A DNA stretch of 34,755 nt from CALEUX01 sp037439945 (GCA_037439945.1 JBBIVA010000020.1:1-34755); one strand, 5' to 3'; counted from the first letter of the stretch, positions 16,451 through 25,707 are shown. The notes: generated from the sequence alone by a model not told the origin. Made by a program: numbers and translations.

Positions 16451-17218
16451 CTATTTTTTAAATTGTCGGAGTTTTATTTCGGTAAGAATTTTTTTTGTGT
16501 ACAACGGAAAATCACCATTCATCATCCATGAATAGTATCCCTGGTCTTTTTCAAATACATCAGACACCTTAATTCCTTTATACTTACCAAAGTTAAATAC
16601 CTCTTCATCATCCTTGTTATAAATAATACGACCAGCAAAATCAGCCGTTTTATTAAATGTTGAAAATTCTGCCAGATATGAAACTTCGTTTTTTAAATCG
16701 GGGTATTTGTCCATCTGAGCTTTAAGTACTTCGTAAGTGGCCCTTGTATCGGCTTCTGCCCCATGTGCACCATCCAGCTCTTTATTACAATAAAACATAT
16801 ATGCAGCAGAAAGGGTGCGTTTTTCCATTTTATGGAAAATTGTTTGTACGTCAATAAACTTACGTTTACGCATGTCAAAATCTATTCCGGCCCTTAAAAA
16901 TTCCTCAGCCAACAGAGGAATATCGAACTTATTGGAATTGAACCCACCTATATCGCAGCCTTCCATAAAGTTGGCCAATTGTTTTGCAACTTGTTTAAAT
17001 GTTGGCGAGTCAATAACATCATTATCAAAAATTCCATGAATTTCAGATGACTGGGGCGGAATTGGCATCTCCGGGTTAATACGATAGGTTTTAATATCCT
17101 CTTTTCCGCCGGGATGTATCTTTAAAATAGCTATTTCAACTATTCGGTCGGCTGAAATGTTAATGCCAGTTGTTTCAAGGTCGAAAAAAATAATTGGATT
17201 TTTTAGATTTAGCTCCAT
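16451..17218 (-). CDS. DnaQ-type DEDDh 3'-5' exonuclease with ExoX-like C-terminal domain
   Basis: The 255 residues begin with a complete DEDDh exonuclease domain (about 8-170). The metal-binding acids are D13 and E15 (FFDLETTGI), D99 (GGFNSNKFDIPLL) and D157, with the catalytic His H152 in HGAEAD. It removes nucleotides from DNA or RNA 3' ends. It lacks polymerase and UvrC-like GIY-YIG domains. A second small domain at about 198-250 (FNFGKYKGIKVSDV, then GYYSWMMNGDFPL) is the type found at the end of exodeoxyribonuclease X-like proteins. It is likely a stand-alone repair or proofreading-like nuclease. The start is the ATG at 17218, directly before a good beta-strand start. Confidence 0.9.
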   Translation of the reverse strand: MELNLKNPIIFFDLETTGINISADRIVEIAILKIHPGGKEDIKTYRINPEMPIPPQSSEIHGIFDNDVIDSPTFKQVAKQLANFMEGCDIGGFNSNKFDIPLLAEEFLRAGIDFDMRKRKFIDVQTIFHKMEKRTLSAAYMFYCNKELDGAHGAEADTRATYEVLKAQMDKYPDLKNEVSYLAEFSTFNKTADFAGRIIYNKDDEEVFNFGKYKGIKVSDVFEKDQGYYSWMMNGDFPLYTKKILTEIKLRQFKK

Positions 17219-17458
17219 TAAGTATGAATTAGATTAGTTTGTGTTTTTTTAAATTATTGTCTTTGTTTAGTTTTAAAAATAAACTCCCTATGGTTGTTAA
17301 TTTTTCAGTGTTTAATTCACAAAAGTAATTATTACTAATATGAAGCCAAACTATTCAATAAACTAAAATATTTCCCTGAAACCAAATCTGGTTTTGGGGT
17401 AATAATTATTTTGATTATATTAGATGACCATAAAATATAACCATTAACTTTTTTTTCA

Positions 17459-18133
17459 TTGGAAACTTTAATTAAAATTGATACAGATTTACTTTTATTT
17501 TTTAACAGTCTTAATTCTCCTTTCTGGGATAATTTTTTCTGGGTATTTACAAGTATCCCTGTATGGGTTCCCTTTTATATATCAATTTTTTTTGTGTTGT
17601 GTTACCATTATGGAAGAAGTGTGATATTGCCATTATTGGCTGTTGTTTTAGTAATAGTATTGTGTGATCAAATATCAAGTAGTGTATTTAAAGAGTTTTT
17701 TGAGAGGTTAAGACCATCGCACGAACCCTCTTTGGAAGGAATTGTTAAGTTGGTAAATGGGAAAAAGGGAGGGAAATTTGGTTTTGTTTCCTCTCATGCA
17801 GCAAATTCAATAGGATTGGCTTTAATATCTTCATTGTTTATTCGTAAATGGTATATAATTGCCTCTATGTTTTTATGGGCTTTTGTTAACTCTTATTCAA
17901 GAATTTATATGGGGCTGCACTATCCAGGTGATATAATTGGCGGGTGGGTGTTGGGGATTTTAATCGCTGCTTTAACTTATTATGCTTATAAAAAGATTTC
18001 TTTTAGAATTTTGCACCAACCCAAATTTACCAGCAAGGAGTTTGGAAAGGAAACGTTAATAATAATTGGAATTTTGGGTACAACAGTTTTTGTTATTTTT
18101 TATTCATCTAAGCTATTGTTGAAATTAATGTGA
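17459..18133 (+). CDS. PAP2-family membrane phosphatase, TTG start
   Basis: A 224-residue inner-membrane protein with five or six helices and the three-part phosphatase motif of the PAP2 family. The parts are K78 with R85-P86 (KEFFERLRP), SSH at 111-113 in place of SGH, and SRIYMGLHYPGD (147-158) with the catalytic His H154. Members remove phosphate from lipids such as undecaprenyl diphosphate or phosphatidylglycerol phosphate. The reading frame has a stop at 17438-17440 and no early ATG, so TTG at 17459 is the only sensible start. It gives METLIKIDTDLLLFFNSLN, the usual PAP2 N-terminus. The gene stands alone. Confidence 0.88.
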   Translation: METLIKIDTDLLLFFNSLNSPFWDNFFWVFTSIPVWVPFYISIFFVLCYHYGRSVILPLLAVVLVIVLCDQISSSVFKEFFERLRPSHEPSLEGIVKLVNGKKGGKFGFVSSHAANSIGLALISSLFIRKWYIIASMFLWAFVNSYSRIYMGLHYPGDIIGGWVLGILIAALTYYAYKKISFRILHQPKFTSKEFGKETLIIIGILGTTVFVIFYSSKLLLKLM

Positions 18134-18716
18134 AATTGAGATTTTATTATTTCAGAAAAAAAGTATGAATATTTCTTTTAATTCAAATTTACTTTGGTTT
18201 ACTGATTGTTCAGATTTTAATAAAAGCATAGCTATCTGGTTGTTGAAATCATAATTATCATCAAATTAAATTCCAAGCCAATTACTTTCCTTTTTTCATA
18301 AATAACCGGTTTAACAATGCAGGAGGTTTTTCCAAAAAATATTTTTTAAATAATATCAATAAAATATTGATTTATAATATTTTTTGTTGTTTCCTGATAA
18401 ATAATGAACAGCCAATTGTAATATAAAGGTTAATTTGAAATAACTTTTTCCATATATCGTAAATTTAGAACGTAAAAGTTATTTTAGCTATTTAGTTTGT
18501 TACAACACCTAATCTGACAACTCAATTTTAGTCAGGTTATTTCTGTTACTCCATTTATATTTCCAACTAATTTGTTTATTTTACACTTACTATTGTCCCA
18601 AAACAATTATATAAATAGTACTTAAATCATTTTGTTTTAATATTTTTATTATAGAGGGTTTCATTAAACAATTAAATTTTTTTGTGGACAGTGGTGAACT
18701 TATTAGTTATTAACGG
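18134..18716. other. Long AT-rich intergenic region before the sensor kinases
   Basis: This 583-base gap contains no ORF with a credible start on either strand that I could find. It holds one clear inverted repeat (18510-18539) and many short A/T runs. It separates the PAP2 gene from the kinase pair and probably contains the kinase promoter, though no TAnnTTTG box stands at a convincing position. Confidence 0.55.
18510..18539. promoter_or_regulatory. Inverted repeat upstream of the membrane histidine kinase
   Basis: TAATCTGAC (18510-18518) and GTCAGGTTA (18531-18539) pair at 8 of 9 positions around a 12-base loop. No T-run follows, so a terminator is unlikely. A protein-binding site or a leader hairpin is possible. 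Confidence 0.35.
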
Positions 18717-20078
18717 ATGGAAAATCAGACAGTTAAAGATCAGATAATAAAAGCAAACCATTCAAGTTTAAAATTTTTAAGTTTGATTGGTATTGGTTTT
18801 TCATTTTTTGCCCTGTTTGTTGATTTTTTTTTTCCTGACCCGTGGGATTTTGGCTACTTAATTTACTATAAAATACTGGATTTTATTTTGGCCATAATAT
18901 CAATTACTGCAGCCTTAATTTTATGGTACGGCTTTAATAAAAATAGTTCTATTTTAAATGTTGTTATTGTCACATACCCAATGCTTTGTTTAATTTGGGC
19001 AGCTATTATTACAGGAATAGAATTTAGTTTTTTGGGCTATTCAACCTATGTCATTGTAGTGCTTTTGACAACTTTCTTTCTCTATTTAAATATTTATTAT
19101 TCTGTGGTATATGTTGTTTGTTCTTTTTTTGCACTATTAACAACAATGTATTTTTGCCAAACTTTGAGTGATAATTACAAGCCATTAATATTTCTAATAG
19201 TACCAACTTTGTTTATATCTATTTTACTTTCGGTTAAAAATTTTCGAAATAAGAGGCAGGATATAATTAATAGGGAAAAATTGAAGGAAATGAATGTTTC
19301 ATTACAATTTTCAAATCGGAATTTAGAAATTGAGGTTGAAAAACGAACAAAAGAAATAGTGTGGGCTTTAGAAAAAGCAAAAGAAAGTGATCGGCTTAAA
19401 ACGGCATTTCTTGCCAATTTAAGTCATGAAATAAGGACCCCAATGAATGGTGTTATTGGTTTTGCCGAACTTCTAAAGGAGATTGATCTTACTGGGGAAC
19501 AGCAGCGACATTATATTGACATTATTGAGAAAAATGGTGAACGCCTTATTAATATAATCAACAATATTATTGATATTTCAAAAATTGAATCAGGGCAAAT
19601 AAATCTATCATATTCACCGGTAAATATAAATGACCAGCTTAAAGTTTTTTATACAACATTTAACCAGGAAGCTCAAAAAAAAGGAATAAACATATTAATA
19701 AACAATTCTTTGACACTAAGTGATCATATTATTTATACCGATCATGAAAAGCTAAAGACTATTTTAAACAATTTAATTACCAATGCAATAAAATTTACCT
19801 GCCAGGGTTCAATTGAGATTGCTTGTGAAAAGGCAGGACAATACATAATGTTTTCAGTTAAAGATACAGGAATTGGTGTCCCAAAAAACAGGATGCAGGC
19901 CATATTTGATAGTTTTGTGCACGCTGATATTCAAAACAAAAGTGCAACACAAGGTGCAGGGTTGGGTTTGGCAATAGCAAAAACCTATGTTGAAACTCTT
20001 GGTGGTTCAATAGGTGTAGAAAGTGAAGAAGGTAAAGGAACTGTTTTCTACTTTTCGATACCATGCAATGGCCGGTAA
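18717..20078 (+). CDS. Membrane sensor histidine kinase
   Basis: The 453 residues comprise an N-terminal membrane block with about six helices (20-40, 52-72, 80-102, 108-128, 130-150, 157-174) without a large periplasmic loop, then a coiled-coil linker (about 178-228) and a kinase core. The phospho-acceptor is H237 in AFLANLSHEIRTPMNG. The ATPase domain has N356 (NNLITNAIKFT), DTGIG (383-387) and GAGLGLAI (413-420). There is no receiver or output domain, so it must phosphorylate another protein, perhaps the receiver of the next kinase. The membrane block could sense a lipophilic or membrane-derived signal. The core closely resembles that of the downstream hybrid kinase. Confidence 0.92.
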   Translation: MENQTVKDQIIKANHSSLKFLSLIGIGFSFFALFVDFFFPDPWDFGYLIYYKILDFILAIISITAALILWYGFNKNSSILNVVIVTYPMLCLIWAAIITGIEFSFLGYSTYVIVVLLTTFFLYLNIYYSVVYVVCSFFALLTTMYFCQTLSDNYKPLIFLIVPTLFISILLSVKNFRNKRQDIINREKLKEMNVSLQFSNRNLEIEVEKRTKEIVWALEKAKESDRLKTAFLANLSHEIRTPMNGVIGFAELLKEIDLTGEQQRHYIDIIEKNGERLINIINNIIDISKIESGQINLSYSPVNINDQLKVFYTTFNQEAQKKGINILINNSLTLSDHIIYTDHEKLKTILNNLITNAIKFTCQGSIEIACEKAGQYIMFSVKDTGIGVPKNRMQAIFDSFVHADIQNKSATQGAGLGLAIAKTYVETLGGSIGVESEEGKGTVFYFSIPCNGR

Positions 20079-20238
20079 AATATTCTAATTCAAAATATTT
20101 TTTTTAAAAATTATTAATACAAGTTTAATTCCATATGATTAAGTTAAAAATGAAAAATCAAAAGCGTTTTGTTTTATTCCCGTGCGAAAATCAGTTTTTT
20201 ATTTTAAAAAAAATAATGCAATGATTAACTCTATAAGT

Positions 20239-20246
20239 TACTTTTG
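20239..20246 (+). promoter_or_regulatory. Candidate -7 box for the hybrid kinase
   Basis: TACTTTTG is an exact TAnnTTTG in the 288-base gap between the kinases, 120 bases before the ATG at 20367. No -33 box is visible. If used, the two kinases would be transcribed separately. Confidence 0.4.
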
Positions 20247-20366
20247 CGTAAAATTTCAAAAGTAATTAACAAATAACTGCTTATTAAAATATTGCTAAAT
20301 ACACATAATATAATAACCGGTTAAGATTAATTAAAGGGAGCAACAACCCGGTCAAATTAGAGTACT

Positions 20367-23300
20367 ATGAAAAACAACCACTCAAAAACCAAAGATGAAC
20401 TCATTGCAGAGATTGAGTTGTTGCAAAAAGAATTATTTCTTTTAAAAAAAAGAGATAAATTAAAAGTAAAGGAAGAAAGGGTAGAGGGTGAAGGAGTTTA
20501 TAAAAATGAAATCCTAAAACAATTATTAGAAGAGCAGTTGCCACAAAAAATATTTATTAAAGATATAACATCCAGATATATAACTTGTAACAAAAAATTT
20601 TCAGATGAATTGGGTACTACACCAAATGAAATTACAGGCAAAGATGATTATGACTTTTATCCACCTGATTTGGCCGGATTATTTAGGGAAAACGACCGTA
20701 AAGTTTTAGAGAGTGGACAATTAATGGTTTTTGAAGAAAAGTATACAAAAAATGAGAAGGAATTTTGGATTAATACTATAAAAATTCCCTACAGGGATAA
20801 TGAAAATAGAATAATAGGAGTTATTGGCATTTTAAACGACATTACCTACCTTAAGCAAACAGAAGCAAAATTTAAAAGTATTTCAGATTTAGTTGAAAAT
20901 TCTTTAAATGAAATTTATGTTTTTGATACCACTTCTTTTAAATTTCTTTATGGTAATAAAGTTGCAATTGAAAATCTTGGTTATTCAAAAAGCGAATTAT
21001 ATAAACTAACAGCATTTGAAATTAAGCCTGATTTTACCCGGGAAACATTTACGAATTTTCTTCAACCGATTTTTAAAGGTGAAAAAAATAAGTTGGTTTT
21101 TGAAACTTTCCATAGGCGTAAAGATGGGTCAACCTATTTTGTTGAGGTTCACCTTCAACTTTCCAATTTTGATGGTGAAAAAGCTTTTGTTGCTATTATT
21201 CTTGATATAACAAACCGAAAACAGGCTGAAGAAGCTTTGGAAAAAGAAAAAAGCCTGCTTGATGCCCTTATGGATAATTTTAAGGGAAGTATTTACTTTA
21301 AGGATAAACACAGCCGTTTTTTAAGGATATGCGCGGCGCAGGCAAAAAAATTTGGATTGCAAAATTCATCAGAGGCAATCGGGAAAAGTGATTTTGATTT
21401 CTTTACACAAGAACATGCCCAATCAGCCTTTAATGATGAACAGCAAATAATTTTAACAGGTGAGCCTATAACCATAGAAGAGAAAGAGACATGGTCTTAT
21501 AAACCAGACACCTGGGTTTCATCAACCAAAATGCCGTTGTTTAATAATCATGGAGAAATTATAGGTACTTTTGGCATTTCAATGGATATAACAGAAAAAA
21601 AACTGGCCCAAGAGAGGTTAATTAAGAGCGAAGCCAGTTACCGCACTTTGTTTGAACACGCCCCCGATGGAATTTTCATTGCAGATGCAAATGGATATTA
21701 TAAAGACGTTAATAAGGCCGGAGCGTTAATGATAGGTTATGAATATAATGAGATCATAGGAATGCATATTTCCAATGTTTTTATACCATCAAAAAGTAAT
21801 AGTATAGACCAGTTGCTAACTTTGGCCCAAAAGAAAAACTTTCATTTAAGGGAATGGCAGTTTAAACGGAAAGATGGCACCATTTTTACAGGGGAGGTTA
21901 TTAGTACCGAAATGCCCGATGGAAATATGTTGGGGATAGCCCGTGATATAACATTAAGAAAGGAAACAGAAAATAAACTGCTTGAAAGTGAGCGGGTTCT
22001 TTCAACTTTAGTTGATAATTTACCCGGAATGGCTTACCGGCAGGCATTCGATAGAAATTGGACAACCCATTTTATAAGCCAATCCTGTTATAAAATTACA
22101 GGCTACCATCCTGATGAGTTAATAAATAACAAAACAGTGTCATTTAATGATATTATTGTTGAAGAATTTCGGGAACCATTATGGGAATTATGGCACAGGG
22201 TAATAGCAAAAAAATCAACCTTTACATATGAATATCAAATTCGAAAGCCCGATGGGGAGATAAGATGGGTATGGGAACGGGGCCAGGGGGTGTACGGTCC
22301 TGATGGAAAAGTAATTTATCTGGAAGGTTATATTGAGGATATAACCGAACAAAAAATGGCCCAGAAAGAGTTATTGGAGAGCAGAAAATATTTATGGGAC
22401 TTTTTCGAAGATGATATTTCTGCCGATCTGTTATTTACACCAGAAGGAAAATTATTGTTTTGCAACAAAACATTTGTAAAATTATTTGGGTTCTCGTTAA
22501 AAGAAGAGGCATTAAACTATCCAATTACCGGATTGTTTGTTCAACCAACAAGTTTTACTGACATTATCAATAAAATTCACGAAAAAAGAAAAATTGAAAA
22601 TTATGCGTGTGATTGTTTATCTGTAAATGGGAAAATTTTACATACAATATTTAATACTGTAGGCGAATATGATAATAATCAAAATCTGGTTAATATTAGG
22701 GCCTATATTATTGATATTACAGAAAAAGTTTTAGCTGAAAAGCAGGTACGTCTTTTAGAAAGGGCCGTTGAGCAGAATTCGGCAGCTATTATAATAACCG
22801 ATAAAAATGGGATAATTCAATATGTAAACAAAGCATGCGCAAAATTAACAGGATATAGCGCCGATGAATTATTAGGAAATAGTCCCCGGGTACTTAAATC
22901 GGGCAGGCAAAATGATTTGTTTTATAAAGATTTGTGGGATAAAATTTTAACCGGTTCTGATTGGCAGGGGGAACTGCAAAATAAAAAGAAAAATGGTGAG
23001 CTTTATTGGGAATATGCCATAATCACGCCACTTTTTAAACCCGATGGCGATATTTCACATTTTATAGCGATAAAGGAGGATGTAACTGAAAAGAAAGAAC
23101 TTATTGACTCACTCGTAGTTGCCAAAACAAGGGCTGAAGAAAGCGACAGGCTTAAATCAGCTTTTTTGGCCAATATGAGCCATGAAATCCGTACTCCCAT
23201 GAACGGCATACTTGGATTTGCAGAATTGCTGAAATCTCCTGACCTGACCAATGAGAAACATAATAAATACATAAATATTATTGAAAAAAGTGGTGTTAGG

Positions 23301-24275
23301 ATGTTAAATATTATAAATGATATAGTTGACATTTCAAAAATTGAGGCCGGCCAGATGGAGATTCAGTTGGGCGAAGTTAATATTAACGAGCAAATTGAGT
23401 ATTTATTTAATTTTTTTAAACCCGAGGCAGATAAAAAGGGATTGGATTTATCATTTAAATTGTCATTATCAACACCAAGGGCATTTATAATAACAGATAG
23501 AGAAAAGGTTTATGCAATATTACTTAATCTTATAAAAAATGCCATAAAATTCACTCAAAAAGGCTTTATAGAGTTTGGTTATATTAAAACAACAGGGAAA
23601 AAACAGGGAGAAGAACTTGAAAAACCAGAACTTGAATTTTTTGTAAAAGATTCGGGTAAAGGTATTCAACCAAGCCGTCAGGATGCTATTTTTGAACGAT
23701 TTATCCAGGAAGATATTGAAGACAGGATGGCCATGCAGGGAGCAGGGTTAGGTTTATCAATTACCAAGGCATACGTTGAAATGCTTGGCGGGAAAATATG
23801 GGTGGAGAGTAAACCCGGTGTTGGATCAACCTTTTATTTTACTTTACCTTTTAATAACAAAAAATTAGAAGGCAGGGACGAGAATCCGGTTGAAGTGAGT
23901 TCTGCACCAGACCCAAAATTGAAAATTTTAATTGTTGAAGACGACAGTGTTTCAGAGGAGTTAACAACATTATTATTAAGCAATTTTAACAGGGAAATTA
24001 TAAAAGCCGTAACAGGCCTTGAAGCAGTTGAAATTACCAGGAAGAATCCGGATATCGACTTGATTTTAATGGATATTGGAATGCCAGATATGGATGGGTA
24101 TGAAGCAACAAAGCTTATTCGGGAATTCAACAAGTATGTTATTATAATTGCCCAAACTGCCTATTGTTTGGCTGGCGATAAAGAGAAGGCAATTGAGTCG
24201 GGTTGCAACAATTATTTACCAAAACCAATTGACAGGAATAAACTGGCTGAAATGATTAATGAATATTTTGGATGA
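20367..24275 (+). CDS. Cytoplasmic hybrid histidine kinase with seven PAS domains and a receiver
   Basis: A 1302-residue protein without membrane helices. A short N-terminal coiled coil is followed by seven PAS-like sensor units at about 50-165, 166-290, 291-415, 418-540, 541-665, 670-790 and 795-910, each ending in a D-I/V-T exit motif (NDIT, LDIT, MDIT, RDIT, EDIT, IDIT, EDVT). The kinase core has H939 (FLANMSHEIRTPMNG), N1058, DSGKGI (1096-1101 area) and GAGLGLSI. The C-terminal receiver (about 1185-1302) has acidic residues E1191-D1193, phospho-acceptor D1236 (LMDIGMPDMDG), T1264 and K1286. PAS1 and PAS3 share an FIKD/YFKD...GKxDxDF pattern; PAS7 has the SPRVLKSGRQ redox-type pattern. No DNA-binding output exists, so signalling must pass to another protein. 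Confidence 0.94.
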   Translation: MKNNHSKTKDELIAEIELLQKELFLLKKRDKLKVKEERVEGEGVYKNEILKQLLEEQLPQKIFIKDITSRYITCNKKFSDELGTTPNEITGKDDYDFYPPDLAGLFRENDRKVLESGQLMVFEEKYTKNEKEFWINTIKIPYRDNENRIIGVIGILNDITYLKQTEAKFKSISDLVENSLNEIYVFDTTSFKFLYGNKVAIENLGYSKSELYKLTAFEIKPDFTRETFTNFLQPIFKGEKNKLVFETFHRRKDGSTYFVEVHLQLSNFDGEKAFVAIILDITNRKQAEEALEKEKSLLDALMDNFKGSIYFKDKHSRFLRICAAQAKKFGLQNSSEAIGKSDFDFFTQEHAQSAFNDEQQIILTGEPITIEEKETWSYKPDTWVSSTKMPLFNNHGEIIGTFGISMDITEKKLAQERLIKSEASYRTLFEHAPDGIFIADANGYYKDVNKAGALMIGYEYNEIIGMHISNVFIPSKSNSIDQLLTLAQKKNFHLREWQFKRKDGTIFTGEVISTEMPDGNMLGIARDITLRKETENKLLESERVLSTLVDNLPGMAYRQAFDRNWTTHFISQSCYKITGYHPDELINNKTVSFNDIIVEEFREPLWELWHRVIAKKSTFTYEYQIRKPDGEIRWVWERGQGVYGPDGKVIYLEGYIEDITEQKMAQKELLESRKYLWDFFEDDISADLLFTPEGKLLFCNKTFVKLFGFSLKEEALNYPITGLFVQPTSFTDIINKIHEKRKIENYACDCLSVNGKILHTIFNTVGEYDNNQNLVNIRAYIIDITEKVLAEKQVRLLERAVEQNSAAIIITDKNGIIQYVNKACAKLTGYSADELLGNSPRVLKSGRQNDLFYKDLWDKILTGSDWQGELQNKKKNGELYWEYAIITPLFKPDGDISHFIAIKEDVTEKKELIDSLVVAKTRAEESDRLKSAFLANMSHEIRTPMNGILGFAELLKSPDLTNEKHNKYINIIEKSGVRMLNIINDIVDISKIEAGQMEIQLGEVNINEQIEYLFNFFKPEADKKGLDLSFKLSLSTPRAFIITDREKVYAILLNLIKNAIKFTQKGFIEFGYIKTTGKKQGEELEKPELEFFVKDSGKGIQPSRQDAIFERFIQEDIEDRMAMQGAGLGLSITKAYVEMLGGKIWVESKPGVGSTFYFTLPFNNKKLEGRDENPVEVSSAPDPKLKILIVEDDSVSEELTTLLLSNFNREIIKAVTGLEAVEITRKNPDIDLILMDIGMPDMDGYEATKLIREFNKYVIIIAQTAYCLAGDKEKAIESGCNNYLPKPIDRNKLAEMINEYFG

Positions 24276-24344
24276 TGGTTTATGAAGAGATGTTTATTGT
24301 ACTATTTTTAGAGATATGATAACTGGTAAAACCAAATAATATTC

Positions 24345-24391
24345 AATTAATAAATTTAAAAGAGGGAACAAATAAATTAATAAATTTAAAA
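24345..24391 (+). repeat. Direct repeat of 17 bases before the small membrane protein gene
   Basis: AATTAATAAATTTAAAA occurs at 24345-24361 and 24375-24391, separated by 13 bases, ending 7 bases before the ATG at 24399. It may be a recent tandem duplication or a pair of AT-rich binding sites. Confidence 0.5.
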
Positions 24392-24398
24392 CTTTAGC

Positions 24399-24794
24399 AT
24401 GAATATAGTTGTTTTTCTGGCCGGGTTAGTGGCAGGTTTTGCAACTATTGGCCATTTTATAATTGGGTCCAGGGAATTTTTAAAACCTGTTATGGGTTCA
24501 CAAGTTGAAGAAATACCTAAGCGTGTAATGATGGGTTTATTTCATTACATGTCTGTATTTATGGTATTAACAACGATTATTTTAATTTCTTTGTCGTTGG
24601 GCTGCAATTTGATATTTGAAAATCCTGATGATATTCTTAAATTTATTGCTGTTACATATGGAGGTTATGCAATTGCACAGCTAATTATTGCATTAACAGC
24701 ACCGGTGAAACAAGGTTTAATTAAACTTTTTCAATGGGTTTTCTGGATGGTTATTTCAATATTAATATTTATTGACCTTTTTTGCATTATCTGA
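24399..24794 (+). CDS. Small integral membrane protein, four helices, function unknown
   Basis: I do not recognise this 131-residue protein. Four hydrophobic helices are at about 3-22, 46-68, 82-103 and 108-130. The short loops contain GSREFLKPVMGSQVEEIPKRV (first loop, with several charged residues) and FENPDDILK between helices two and three. There is no signal cleavage site or catalytic motif. Small four-helix proteins of this general form are common and mostly uncharacterised. It follows the hybrid kinase by 123 bases in the same direction; a functional link is possible but not shown. Confidence 0.7.
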   Translation: MNIVVFLAGLVAGFATIGHFIIGSREFLKPVMGSQVEEIPKRVMMGLFHYMSVFMVLTTIILISLSLGCNLIFENPDDILKFIAVTYGGYAIAQLIIALTAPVKQGLIKLFQWVFWMVISILIFIDLFCII

Positions 24795-24999
24795 TATTTT
24801 TTTTTAAAAAACTTTATTTTAATGGCAATCAGATAGAAAGCAATTAATAATATATTACAATGTGCTGTAATGTTGTGATTTGATCAAAATTGCCTTATTT
24901 TATTTATTAATTATTGTTAAAACAGAGAAGAGAGATGTTAAATTATTGTTAAAACAAGCTTTTTTTACCTATCTTTAATATCAGTCAATAATCTTTAAA

Positions 25000-25007
25000 T
25001 ACCTTTC
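25000..25007 (+). promoter_or_regulatory. Near-consensus -7 box right before the HTH-like gene
   Basis: TACCTTTC differs from TAnnTTTG only in the last base and ends three bases before the ATG at 25011, so any transcript would be essentially leaderless. Moderate support only. Confidence 0.3.
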
Positions 25008-25010
25008 AAT

Positions 25011-25277
25011 ATGAGTACAACAATAACATTTAACCAGCTCAGGAAGATTAAAGATAGTCTCCCTGAAGGAAGTATGCGAAGTATTGCAGAGGCTTTAAGC
25101 CTCGACGTAGAAACAGTTCGTAATTATTTTGGCGGTGCCAACTACGTTCGGGGTAAAAGTATTGGGATACACATTGAACAAGGTCCCGATGGTGGAATTG
25201 TAGAACTGGATGACACCACAATTCTTGATATGGCCAAAGAAATACTAGAGGGGAAGAGGGAAATAGTTATTAGTTAA
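25011..25277 (+). CDS. Small putative DNA-binding (HTH-like) protein
   Basis: An 88-residue protein. The N-terminal part has the look of a helix-turn-helix: LRKIKDSLPEG, then MRSIAEALSLDVETVRNYF (about 22-40), in which ALSLDVETVRNYF resembles a recognition helix. A glycine-rich hairpin (GGANYVRGKSIG) and a beta segment (IGIHIEQGPDGGIVELDD) follow, then a C-terminal helix (TTILDMAKEILEGK). Short proteins with this pattern are conserved in Bacteroidota and are usually annotated simply as DNA-binding. No effector domain is present. It has its own likely promoter, and a strong terminator lies 56 bases past its stop, so it is monocistronic. Confidence 0.75.
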   Translation: MSTTITFNQLRKIKDSLPEGSMRSIAEALSLDVETVRNYFGGANYVRGKSIGIHIEQGPDGGIVELDDTTILDMAKEILEGKREIVIS

Positions 25278-25333
25278 AAACAAATACAAATTTTTATTAG
25301 AATATAAACCCTTTAAATTTTTTAAAAAAATGA

Positions 25334-25380
25334 TAAGGCTGTGTTTACTTTTATGTAACACAGCCTTAAATTTTAACTTT
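25334..25380 (+). terminator. Strong hairpin terminator after the HTH-like gene
   Basis: TAAGGCTGTGTTTAC (25334-25348) pairs with GTAACACAGCCTTA (25355-25368), 14 base pairs with one bulged T, then T-rich sequence. A-rich sequence before the stem could let it work from the other strand too. Confidence 0.85.
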
Positions 25381-25398
25381 TTAAACAGGGTCATTTTT

Positions 25399-25623
25399 TT
25401 ACCTATATTTAAGAATCAGGAAACCCGCTAAACCTGAAACATTTGGCCCATTTAATATTCCTGTTTTAACCTGGTTCTGCAACTGAGCGGAGGTAAATGC
25501 AGGTTCCGGTATGAAAAGGTACATTTTAAATCCAAATTGCCTTATTATGAGCCACAAAACTACAAACGACTGCCATGAAGTATTTTTAGGTTTTACTTTC
25601 AGCTTTAGCTTAACGGCTATGCC
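25399..25623 (-). pseudogene. Open frame without a proper start, possible gene remnant
   Basis: In the 430-base gap between the HTH-like gene and the MurU-like gene, the minus strand is open from 25623 down to TAA at 25399-25401. It reads sensible protein-like sequence such as TSWQSFVVLWLIIRQFGF, then YLFIPEPAFTSAQLQ and GPNVSGLAGFLILKYR. An in-frame ATG occurs only at 25524, giving 41 residues. The ending in an aromatic-rich strand (FLILKYR) resembles the last strand of an outer-membrane barrel, but I cannot name a family. It could be the tail of a gene lost to deletion, a short real protein, or chance. Confidence 0.3.
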
Positions 25624-25707
25624 CTAAAATAGTGAAATTCCTATCGTTTTTCTGAAATGTTTTGTCCAAAACAATCTGATTTTTACTGAAACCCATTTTT
25701 GATTGTA

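Noticed and set aside
24789..24834. ATCTGAT/ATCAGAT inverted repeat after the small membrane protein gene
   Set aside because: A 7-base stem with a 32-base loop and no T-run after it is too weak for a terminator and may be chance.
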